Positions 1 through 5,169 of a stretch of DNA of 5,169 nt are shown here, piece by piece. Position numbers and translations under genes: made by a program. The notes below the pieces were generated by a model. That model was given only the letters and a program-made list of their open reading frames with translations. It made no database searches and was not told the DNA's origin. Numbering within the stretch: the first letter of the stretch is position 1; every line of letters begins with the position of its first letter. This DNA is from Streptosporangiaceae bacterium (GTDB lineage Bacteria > Actinomycetota > Actinomycetes > Streptosporangiales > Streptosporangiaceae): positions 1-5,169 of the forward strand of contig JASHQP010000326.1 of NCBI GenBank assembly GCA_030039095.1. Direction: 5' to 3'.

Positions 1-219
1 GGAGCGCGCCAGGGCCTCGAGCACGCTCCGTGACTGCGGCTCGGTCGCGGCCGCGCGCTCCAGCAACTGCGCAGCGGCCGCCGCGCTGCCCCGGCCGAGC
101 AGGTCCAGCCCGCGCCGGTAGAGCTCGTAGGTATCACCGCCGGCGGCGTCAGGCTCCGGCTGCGCGGGCGGCTCTTTGGCGCGGCGGGAATCCTGGCCGC
201 CGGCTGATCCTTCTGTCAT
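1..219 (-). CDS. TPR-repeat protein, N-terminal part (cut by left edge)
   Basis: Reads leftwards from ATG at 219-217 and stays open to base 1: 73 codons, C-terminus outside the window. Residues 1-28 are polar and Gly/Pro/Glu-rich (starts MTEGSAGGQDSRR), so probably disordered. From residue 29 (DTYELYRRGLDLL) to about 61 the pattern is an amphipathic helix pair with small residues and a closing AATEP, as in a tetratricopeptide repeat. A second helix pair seems to begin near residue 65. The start is supported by a GGAAGGA ribosome-binding site at 235-229 (minus sense), 9 nt upstream. TPR proteins are protein-interaction scaffolds, usually cytosolic; no specific partner can be read here. Its start codon faces that of the DUF1015 gene across 2 nt. 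From memory of actinobacterial genomes, TPR genes of this type occur near DUF1015 and HAD-IIA phosphatase genes, but nothing in this window proves which neighbour follows. Confidence 0.78.
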   Translation of the reverse strand, partial: MTEGSAGGQDSRRAKEPPAQPEPDAAGGDTYELYRRGLDLLGRGSAAAAAQLLERAAATEPQSRSVLEALARS

Positions 220-221
220 AT

Positions 222-1538
222 GTGCAGATCCTTCCGTCCGGCCATGATCCAGCGGCGCCCGCGCAAGACGGGCTCGCGCTGGCGCCCTTCCGCGGAGTCC
301 GTTATGCCCCGAACCGGGTCACGGGACTCGCCGAGGTCACATCTCCACCGTACGACGTCATCGCCCACGACCGAGAGGACCAGTTGTTCGCGGCCGACCC
401 GCACAACGTGGTCCGGCTGATCCTGCCGCGACACCAGCCCGGGCACGGCGGCAGCGCCTACGACGACGCGGCGCGGGACCTGCGGGAGTGGCAGCGCGAG
501 CAGATCCTCGTCCCCGATCCCGGGCCGTGGCTGTACGTGTACGAGCAGGCGCTGGCCGGCGGGGCGGTCCTGCAGCGCGGGCTGATCGGCGCGGTGCGGC
601 TCAGCCCGCCCGAGGCGGGTGTGATCCGGCCGCACGAGGATGTCGCGCCCGGGCCGGTCGAGGGACGGCTGCAGCTGATGGAGGCCACCCAGGCCAACCT
701 GGAGCCGATCTTCCTGCTGTACGACGGCGCCGGCCGCGGCGCGGCGGCCCTTCTGATCGACGAGACCGCCGACGGCGGGCCGCCACTGGTCGACGCGCAG
801 ACCAGCGACGGGATCCGGCACCGGCTGTGGGCGATCAGCGATCCCGCCGCCCTGGCCTCGATCGCCGCCGACCTGGCCCCGCGGGACGCGCTGATCGCGG
901 ACGGGCACCACCGGTACGCCGCTTATCTGAAGCTTCAGGCGCACCGCCGGGCCGCGGGCGCCGGGCCGGGCCCGTGGGACTACGGCCTCGCACTGCTCGT
1001 GGACGCCTCCGCGTACCCGCCGGACGTCGGCGCGATCCACCGGGTGATCCCCGCCCTTTCCCCGGTCGCGGCAGCCGAGCTGGCCAAGGCGGCGTTCACG
1101 GTGCGCAGGCCGCGGGGCGGGCTGCCCGCCGCCGTCGAGGAGCTCGCCGCCGAGAGCGAGCGGGGGCCGGCGCTGCTGATCGCGGGCGGGGGCGATCTAC
1201 GGCTGCTCACCGAGCCGGATCCGGTGCAGGTGGACGCCGCGATGCCGCAGGCCCGCTCCCCCCTGTGGCGCAGCCTTCCCGCCTCGGTGCTGCAGGAGCT
1301 CCTGATGGCCCGGCTGTGGGACGTGGGGTGGGATGCCGTCCGGATCGTGCACAACGACGCCGCCGAGGCGGTCGCGCTCGCCGACGAGACCGGCGGCACC
1401 GCGGTGATCCTCCCGCCGGTGCCAACCCGGGACGTGTACGCGATCGCCGCGCAGGGCGAGCGGGTGCCGCGCAAGTCGACCTCGTTCGGCCCGAAGCCGC
1501 GGACCGGGCTGGTGGTCAGGACGTTCGCCAGGGGCTGA
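222..1538 (+). CDS. DUF1015 family protein (438 aa)
   Basis: A full-length member of the conserved bacterial DUF1015 family, whose biochemical role I do not know to be established. Family marks in order: LAPFRGVRY near residues 20-28; SPPYDVI around 41-47; DPHNVVRLILP after it; RPHEDVAPGP around 136-145 followed by LMEATQANLEPIF; ADGHHRYAAYLKL around 226-238 (D227, H229, H230, R231); and a C-terminal PRKSTSFGPKPRTG from about 416. No signal peptide or membrane span is seen, so it should be cytosolic. The DGHHR signature recalls the phosphate-binding loop of ParB/sulfiredoxin-like folds (my inference). The start chosen is GTG at 222, which leaves about 20 residues before the conserved block, usual for the family. 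There is no Shine-Dalgarno before it, so a leaderless transcript is possible. Reading back to GTG at 30 would run entirely through the left TPR gene and add low-complexity Arg/Ala, so it was rejected. It converges on the glycosyltransferase gene, 2 nt between stops. Confidence 0.93.
   Translation: MQILPSGHDPAAPAQDGLALAPFRGVRYAPNRVTGLAEVTSPPYDVIAHDREDQLFAADPHNVVRLILPRHQPGHGGSAYDDAARDLREWQREQILVPDPGPWLYVYEQALAGGAVLQRGLIGAVRLSPPEAGVIRPHEDVAPGPVEGRLQLMEATQANLEPIFLLYDGAGRGAAALLIDETADGGPPLVDAQTSDGIRHRLWAISDPAALASIAADLAPRDALIADGHHRYAAYLKLQAHRRAAGAGPGPWDYGLALLVDASAYPPDVGAIHRVIPALSPVAAAELAKAAFTVRRPRGGLPAAVEELAAESERGPALLIAGGGDLRLLTEPDPVQVDAAMPQARSPLWRSLPASVLQELLMARLWDVGWDAVRIVHNDAAEAVALADETGGTAVILPPVPTRDVYAIAAQGERVPRKSTSFGPKPRTGLVVRTFARG
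229..235 (-). promoter_or_regulatory. Ribosome-binding site of the left TPR gene
   Basis: On the minus strand GGAAGGA lies 9 nt before ATG at 219-217. It sits inside the first codons of the divergent DUF1015 gene, so the TPR transcript must begin inside that gene's coding region. It decides the TPR start. Confidence 0.6.
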
Positions 1539-1540
1539 CG

Positions 1541-3139
1541 TTACTTCCGCGCGTAGAGCTCCAGCGGCGACCAGGGGCCGCTGACCCGCGTGAAGTTGCT
1601 GGAGAAGTAGGCCCGCAGCTGCGCCGTCCAGGCGATCCGGTTCACGTTGTAATCGGTCAGCAGCACGTAGCTGGCCTTGTCGAACGCCTGCCGCCAGAGT
1701 TCGGCGATCGCTGGGACCTTCCCAGCGTTCAGGGCGATCTGGCCGTGGCCGAGCGCGTAGCTGGTTCCGGTCCCGTCGACGATCACCGAGCAGCCGGGGA
1801 CGGCGCTGTAGAAGCGGTCCAGCGCGATCAGCAGCGAGGCCTGGTCGGTGGCCACGCACGCCCCGGGCGGGATGACCCGGTCGATCGCCGGCAGCGCGTC
1901 CACGTACGTCGGCGTGGGGCTGTAGTCGGCCCCGGGCGCGACCAGCGGCAGCGCGAGCAGGACCAGGCCCGCCGTCCACGCCGCGGTTTTCTGCAGCCTC
2001 GGTGACAGCCCCTGCCAGCCGCCGCCGCCGGTCAGGAGCCGGGCGGCGGGCAGCGCGATCGCAAGGCCAAGGAACGGGGCCAGGAACGCCGGGTAGTGGT
2101 AGTAGAAGTCGTCGGGTATGCCGAACGCGACGACGATCGCCGCGGTCGTGGCCAGTCCGAACCACTCGAGCCGCGGCGGCGCCTGGTGGGTGACCCGACA
2201 GGCTGCGACCGCGGTCGCGGCGATCGCCACGGCGAGGATGATGGCCGCGATCAGGAACACCGCGAAGCCGGGGTCCCAGGCGGCCAGGCCGGTCAGGTAC
2301 TGCAGCCGGAACGCCAGCGGCGTCCTGGTCCCGGTGCGGACCAGCTGGGCGACCACGACGCTGTCGTAGAAGCGCCCCGGGGCCAGGACGGCGAACGGGA
2401 TCACCGGCAGGAGGAAGCCGACGGCGACTCCGGCCGCGAACCTGGCCAGCCGCCGGTACTGCGGTACGCACAGCACCGCGATCACGGCCACCGGGATGAT
2501 CGCCCAGACCTTGATCGCCCCGGCGAAGCCGAGCGCCGCGCCACCCCAGGCCAGCCTCTTCCCGCTGCTGGCCAGGCGGTCGCCGTCGAACACGGCCACG
2601 GCCCCGGCCAGGCAGAACGCGGTCAGCCAGGGTTCCAGCAGCACTGTGTGTGCTGCCTGCGCGCTGCCCGGGTAGATCGCGATGATGCCGCAGGTCACGA
2701 TCGTGGCAAACATCCCGCGGTGGCGGACCAGCAGCCCGCCGAGGACCACGGCGGCCGCACTCGCCAGGACCGTCAGGATCCGCCCGACCCCGATGGCCCA
2801 GGCCGTGCCCGCCAGCTTGGAGATGTACGCCGCGGGAACCATCAGCAGCGTGATACCGGGCGGCTGGACGATGACAAAATCCCGGTACGGCACGAGGCCC
2901 TGGATCAGACGCAGCGCGCTGCCGAAGTCCGCGCCGTCGTCGTAGTCGCCGACGCCGAGGAGGTGGCCGGGCTGGGCCAGCTGGACACCCCGGATCGCCA
3001 GCGCGACGAGCGTGGCCGCCACGATCACCGCGCCGGCCGGCGAGAGTGAGAACGGGAGCCGGGACGGCCGCAGCCGCGAGAGCCGCGCCGCCGGGCTGCG
3101 CGACGAGGCAGAAGCCTGCCGCACGGTCGTTCCGCTCAA
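1541..3139 (-). CDS. Membrane GT-C-type glycosyltransferase (GT39/GT87-like, 532 aa)
   Basis: Predicted integral-membrane sugar transferase that would take a sugar from a polyprenyl-phosphate donor on the outer face of the membrane. The N-terminus (1-30) is Arg/Ser-rich and cytosolic; the first span is about 36-54. The following loop has the acidic motif GDYDDG (D65, D67, D68), then RLIQGLVPYRDF (P84, Y85, R86, D87) and QPPG (92-95), as in actinobacterial GT-C enzymes, where an aspartate in the first outer loop is catalytic. HTVLLEPW (164-171) is a further conserved-looking loop. Some ten to eleven hydrophobic spans follow to about residue 402, including roughly 118-137, 232-254, 290-314 and 386-402. 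Residues 403-532 form a soluble, probably extracytoplasmic tail. TTG at 3139 is used: an in-frame TAG lies four codons upstream, and GGAAG sits 9 nt before it. GTG at codon 6 is a weaker alternative. Acceptor and sugar cannot be read from sequence; no glycan gene cluster is beside it. Confidence 0.87.
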   Translation of the reverse strand: MSGTTVRQASASSRSPAARLSRLRPSRLPFSLSPAGAVIVAATLVALAIRGVQLAQPGHLLGVGDYDDGADFGSALRLIQGLVPYRDFVIVQPPGITLLMVPAAYISKLAGTAWAIGVGRILTVLASAAAVVLGGLLVRHRGMFATIVTCGIIAIYPGSAQAAHTVLLEPWLTAFCLAGAVAVFDGDRLASSGKRLAWGGAALGFAGAIKVWAIIPVAVIAVLCVPQYRRLARFAAGVAVGFLLPVIPFAVLAPGRFYDSVVVAQLVRTGTRTPLAFRLQYLTGLAAWDPGFAVFLIAAIILAVAIAATAVAACRVTHQAPPRLEWFGLATTAAIVVAFGIPDDFYYHYPAFLAPFLGLAIALPAARLLTGGGGWQGLSPRLQKTAAWTAGLVLLALPLVAPGADYSPTPTYVDALPAIDRVIPPGACVATDQASLLIALDRFYSAVPGCSVIVDGTGTSYALGHGQIALNAGKVPAIAELWRQAFDKASYVLLTDYNVNRIAWTAQLRAYFSSNFTRVSGPWSPLELYARK

Positions 3140-3148
3140 GGTTGGCTA

Positions 3149-3153
3149 CTTCC
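3149..3153 (-). promoter_or_regulatory. Ribosome-binding site supporting a TTG start
   Basis: GGAAG on the minus strand, 9 nt before TTG at 3139-3137. Together with the in-frame TAG just upstream it fixes the start of the glycosyltransferase at TTG. Confidence 0.55.
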
Positions 3154-3175
3154 GCAGGCGTCAAATCGCCACCAG

Positions 3176-3181
3176 ATATTA
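3176..3181 (-). promoter_or_regulatory. Possible -10 box for the glycosyltransferase gene
   Basis: Minus-strand TAATAT, a close match to the TANNNT consensus, stands out in very GC-rich sequence. It would start transcription about 30 nt before the TTG. No convincing -35 hexamer is seen 16-18 nt upstream (GC-only sequence there), so this is a candidate only. Confidence 0.33.
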
Positions 3182-3270
3182 CCCGCTCCGGCCCGGGTCC
3201 CGGCCCTTATGGATCAGCGGACGCCATCGCGCCGCGACCGCGGCTCACAGCGTCAGCAGACCCCCACCTG

Positions 3271-3360
3271 CACCCTGCCACCCGCGCACCCTGCCACCCG
3301 CGCACCCTGCGTGCCGCGCACCCCGCCCGCGCACCGCGCGTGCCACGCACCGCGCGTCCG
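3271..3360. repeat. Degenerate 16-bp tandem repeat (minisatellite)
   Basis: The unit CACCCTGCCACCCGCG occurs exactly at 3271-3286 and again at 3287-3302, then with three changes at 3303-3318. A shortened 13-nt unit begins at 3319. CACCGCGCGT then recurs at 3332 and 3348, restoring the 16-nt spacing. That gives about five and a half units, all beginning CACC. No coding frame is supported across it. Units are adjacent, with no unique spacers, so it is not a CRISPR array. Confidence 0.8.
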
Positions 3361-3486
3361 GGATAATCGGACAGGCCCGAAACGGCTTATAGCGCCGCCA
3401 AAACTCTCATGCTCGGCCGGCGGCGGCTCAGAACTGCGCAAATAGCCCATATACCCCCGTCATGGCCGGACCAGCTCAGCCAGCGT

Positions 3487-3544
3487 CTAGTGTCGCCGAC
3501 CCGTTGCTGCTGCTGGGACAACAGCGGCGGGCCGGCGACACTAG
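3487..3544. repeat. 58-nt near-perfect palindrome (hairpin; possible mini-IS or terminator)
   Basis: The outer 12 bases CTAGTGTCGCCG are matched exactly by CGGCGACACTAG at the other end. Inside, CCCG and GCTG blocks also pair, with one A/C mismatch, two adjacent T-G wobbles and one C/A mismatch, leaving a small central loop near GGGA. The stem can be lengthened by GCG/CGC outside, with a bulged T. It lies 36 nt past the stop of the minus-strand DUF6210-like gene, so it could act as that transcript's terminator, although no T-run follows. The ends also read C-TA-GTGTCGCCG...CGGCGACAC-TA-G, as expected of a small IS630-type element in a CTAG target. Confidence 0.88.
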
Positions 3545-3579
3545 CGCAATCGCACGAGGAGCCAGGATGGCCACGGGTC

Positions 3580-4044
3580 TCAGTCTGAGTTGGACCAGAC
3601 GAGAACACCCGGGCCGTCTGGGGTGAGCACGGGAACCCAGGCCTCGTCGGCGTCGCTGAGGCGCCGCTCATCGAGCCGAAGCGGGCGGCGAGTCGCGCTG
3701 ACCGCGTCGCTTGCCCAGTACGAGATGCCGTGGACCAAGTCGCGGAGCGTCTCTATCTCCTTGTCCCGCCAGTGGTGGTTCCATGTCCCGGCACCCCCGA
3801 AATGACCCTCGAACAGCTCGCGGAGCTGGACGTAGCTGCCCGGGCCCAGCACCGGAACAAGGAAGCCCTCGACCTCGCCCTGGCGGCCTGCTGTGCCGCC
3901 GTACTGCTGCCGGTAGCAGACGCCTGTCTTGGCGCGGACCACGACGTACAGCCAGGCCGTGCCGTCAGCCAAATCATCTGGGTCAAGCTTGACGTATCGT
4001 CGGCCCGGCATGGCGGCAGTCTGCCTTTCGTCCGATGTGGGCAC
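3580..4044 (-). CDS. Small soluble protein, DUF6210-like (154 aa)
   Basis: A compact protein without signal peptide or membrane span. From memory it resembles the actinobacterial DUF6210 family, of unknown function; I cannot confirm this without a profile search. Visible marks: RYVKLDPDDLADGTAWLYVVV near the start, then CYRQQYGGTAGRQGEVEGFLVPV, LRELFEGHFGG, WNHHW, a Leu/Arg/Asp-rich middle, and a tail DEAWVPVLTPDGPG ending VWSNSD. The paired VPV and Tyr/Trp-rich strands suggest a mixed alpha/beta fold. The furthest start is GTG at 4044, 9 nt after the upstream TPR-like gene's stop and so well placed for coupled translation. ATG at 4011 (codon 12) has AAAGG 12 nt ahead and may be the true start, giving 143 aa; the first 11 residues look unconserved. 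Third codon positions are somewhat less GC-rich than in the DUF1015 gene, a mild hint of separate origin. The palindrome lies just downstream. Confidence 0.8.
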   Translation of the reverse strand: MPTSDERQTAAMPGRRYVKLDPDDLADGTAWLYVVVRAKTGVCYRQQYGGTAGRQGEVEGFLVPVLGPGSYVQLRELFEGHFGGAGTWNHHWRDKEIETLRDLVHGISYWASDAVSATRRPLRLDERRLSDADEAWVPVLTPDGPGVLVWSNSD

Positions 4045-4053
4045 AAGCGGCGC

Positions 4054-5169
4054 CTAGCCGGAGGCGGGTTCCTCGTCCTCGTCCTCGTCCGGGTCCTCGT
4101 CCGGGTCCGGGTCCGCAAGGTAATCGAAGATGACCGGGTCGAGTTCCTCGAACCGGTCGGCGGCGTCGGTCATGTCATCCTTGTCCGCGGCCGCGGCCTT
4201 GCCGAACCATTCGCGCGCCTCATCCTCGCGCCCGGCTTCCAGCAGCGCGTCGGCGTAAGCGTAGAAGAGGCGGGCAGATTCTGGCCGGACGCGGCCGTCG
4301 GTCAGCTCGGGCACCTGCAGCGCCGCCACCGCCGCATCGGGAAGTCCCTGATCGCGGCGGATCCCTGACTCAACGATCCGCAACTCGATCGCGGTGGCAC
4401 GGTCGACGCCTCGTGAGTCGGGGCCGGTGACCAAGTCGAGGGCCCGATCGAGCCGACCGAGCGCGCGCTCGGCGTCCGCTATCAGCGGCAGGTAGCTCTT
4501 CCTGCCGGTCAGCCGGCGTGCCGCCCTCAGCTCGGTCAGCGCGTCCGCCCATTCGCCTGCTTGGTACGCGGCAATGCCGGCGGCTTCGCGCACGATGCCG
4601 ACCCGGGCAGCGAGCTGGCGTGCCGCCTGCGCATGCCGGTACGCCGTCGCCGGGTCCTCCTCCAGGCCGGCGGCCACGAGCCTGATCGCCACGGCTTCGG
4701 CCAAGTCTCCAGGCAGGGTTCTGAGCTCTGCTCGCGCCTCTGGGTCCAGCTGGTCGGCTGTGGCGCCCGCCGGCACCTGCGGCCACCGGTCGCTCGCGGC
4801 GCGCTGGCCAGCCGGCGGTGTGCCCGTTCCGCCGGCGCGCGAAGCGCCCGAACTGGACGTAGTGCGTGACCGCGGCGTTCCCCCGGTGCGTGAGGACGCT
4901 GACGTCCTGGGTGGTCGCAACCTCGGCGCGTCCGAGGATCCCGATCCCGCCGATCCCCCGGCGCGCGGCGCCGAAGTCGGGCGGGTCCGGGGGCCTTGGG
5001 CGCTGGTTCGGTTGCCGCCTTCCGCCCGGCTCGGGCCTTCGAAGCGGCTGTGCTCACGGGTTTCGGGACCGGGTCTGACCGCGCCACCGCGGCGGGTCTG
5101 CTGGCCGCCGGAACGGCTCGCCGCGCCGCCTGCGGCGCGCTGCCATCTCGGCCGGGCCTCGGGGCGCCC
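4054..5169 (-). CDS. TPR-like helical-repeat protein with disordered R/G-rich N-terminus (start outside window)
   Basis: Open from the right edge to TAG at 4056-4054: 371 residues present, 5' end missing. No ATG, GTG or TTG is in frame before TTG at 4920, which falls in low-complexity sequence, so the true start is probably beyond 5169. Counting from the edge, codons 1-136 are Arg/Gly/Ser/Pro/Thr-rich and surely disordered. From about 137 (TADQLDPEARAEL) an all-helical domain begins. It includes TPR-like helix pairs at about 194-222 (REAAGIAAYQAGEWADALTEL), 227-247 and 299-329 (AYADALLEAGREDEAREWF). The last 25 residues are a run of Asp/Glu/Pro ending PASG. From memory, this architecture matches a conserved actinobacterial TPR protein often found near HAD-IIA and tlyA-type genes; its function is not established. 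It probably shares a transcript with the DUF6210-like gene 9 nt downstream. Another frame is more GC3-rich at about 4790-5040, so the N-terminal frame is less certain than the core. Confidence 0.8.
   Translation of the reverse strand, partial: GRPEARPRWQRAAGGAASRSGGQQTRRGGAVRPGPETREHSRFEGPSRAEGGNRTSAQGPRTRPTSAPRAGGSAGSGSSDAPRLRPPRTSASSRTGGTPRSRTTSSSGASRAGGTGTPPAGQRAASDRWPQVPAGATADQLDPEARAELRTLPGDLAEAVAIRLVAAGLEEDPATAYRHAQAARQLAARVGIVREAAGIAAYQAGEWADALTELRAARRLTGRKSYLPLIADAERALGRLDRALDLVTGPDSRGVDRATAIELRIVESGIRRDQGLPDAAVAALQVPELTDGRVRPESARLFYAYADALLEAGREDEAREWFGKAAAADKDDMTDAADRFEELDPVIFDYLADPDPDEDPDEDEDEEPASG
4069..4113 (-). repeat. Hexamer microsatellite coding an acidic Asp-Glu/Asp-Pro tail
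   Basis: On the minus strand, GACGAG and GACCCG hexamers alternate in frame through 45 nt, encoding DPDPDEDPDEDEDEE near the C-terminus of the TPR-like protein. Six-base units keep the frame when copy number changes, so this tail is likely to differ in length between strains. Confidence 0.8.

Larger units (their letters stand above)
3140..3579. other. Intergenic stretch without a convincing gene
   Basis: About 440 nt between the start of the glycosyltransferase gene and the stop of the DUF6210-like gene. It holds the candidate -10 box near 3176, the 16-bp tandem repeat at about 3271-3360, a relatively AT-richer stretch at about 3361-3460, and the palindrome at 3487-3544. Short open frames exist (for example 3462-3626 plus and 3253-3450 minus). 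They lack good ribosome-binding sites or read through the repeats, and their products resemble no family known to me. Confidence 0.6.

Noticed and set aside
30..221. Upstream extension of the DUF1015 protein to GTG at 30
   Set aside because: It would overlap the left TPR gene completely on the opposite strand, and the added residues are Arg/Ala low-complexity not expected in the family.
488..2005. Open frame of 505 codons on the plus strand
   Set aside because: Arg/Ala-rich product typical of off-frame reading in GC-rich DNA; it overlaps the DUF1015 gene and crosses into antisense of the glycosyltransferase gene.
2096..3049. Open frame of 317 codons on the plus strand
   Set aside because: Antisense shadow of the glycosyltransferase gene; Arg/Asp/Gln/Gly-rich product without domain character.
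1197..3164. Open frame of 655 codons on the minus strand overlapping the glycosyltransferase gene
   Set aside because: It is out of frame with the clearly recognisable membrane protein, its product is Arg/Gly/Pro low-complexity, and it runs on antisense to the DUF1015 gene.
3271..3360. CRISPR array
   Set aside because: The repeats are directly adjacent with no unique spacers, units are only 16 bp, and no cas gene is present.
3391..3428. Hairpin AGCGCCGCC with GGCGGCGGCT
   Set aside because: The stem needs a bulge and the loop is about 19 nt; such matches are expected by chance in GC-rich DNA, and no gene end lies next to it.
3253..3450. Small minus-strand frame (65 codons) with a G-rich stretch just before ATG at 3450
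   Set aside because: Its second half is translation of the 16-bp tandem repeat, its early codons show no GC3 bias, and GGGGG is a poor ribosome-binding site.
3462..3626. Small plus-strand frame (54 codons) starting ATG at 3462 and crossing the palindrome
   Set aside because: No Shine-Dalgarno, half its codons come from the palindrome, and it runs into the end of the DUF6210-like gene on the other strand.
3730..4368. Open frame of 212 codons on the plus strand
   Set aside because: Antisense to both the DUF6210-like and TPR-like genes; its Val/Leu/Arg run comes from the hexamer repeat.
4536..5087. Minus-strand frame starting GTG at 5087 with an Ala/Lys/Pro-rich product
   Set aside because: It continues out of frame through the helical core of the TPR-like gene and becomes Arg/Pro noise there.

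Overview
The window is GC-rich (by eye around 70%). Its genes use GTG and TTG starts and mostly G/C-ending codons, and the recognisable families are typical of Actinomycetota (Streptomyces/Streptosporangiales-like). The genus cannot be named from this sequence alone. Nothing here is an obvious defence, phage or biosynthetic system. It reads mainly as a chromosomal housekeeping-type locus with one accessory-looking intergenic stretch.

Layout, left to right. Bases 1-219 (minus) hold the first 73 codons of a tetratricopeptide-repeat protein running off the left edge. Bases 222-1538 (plus) encode a full-length DUF1015 protein, and the two divergent start codons are only 2 nt apart. Bases 1541-3139 (minus) encode a multi-spanning GT-C-type membrane glycosyltransferase, convergent with the DUF1015 gene with only 2 nt between the stop codons. 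Bases 3140-3579 have no convincing gene. They carry a likely promoter for the glycosyltransferase, a degenerate 16-bp tandem repeat (about 3271-3360) and a striking 58-nt near-perfect palindrome (3487-3544). Bases 3580-4044 (minus) encode a small soluble protein resembling the DUF6210 family. Bases 4054-5169 (minus) encode most of a second TPR-like helical-repeat protein, with a long Arg/Gly/Ser/Pro-rich disordered N-terminal part that runs off the right edge.

How they relate. The right-hand TPR-like gene and the small DUF6210-like gene are 9 nt apart on the same strand and probably co-transcribed. The 58-nt hairpin 36 nt past the DUF6210-like stop may end that transcript. It also looks like a very small IS630-type inverted-repeat element in a CTAG target. 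The DUF1015 gene and the left TPR gene must use promoters lying inside each other's coding sequence, or leaderless transcripts. The glycosyltransferase looks like an independent single-gene unit, probably acting on a polyprenyl-phosphate sugar at the cell membrane.

The most useful leads are the palindrome, the minisatellite and the very tight divergent start-codon arrangement. No undescribed multi-gene system could be supported.
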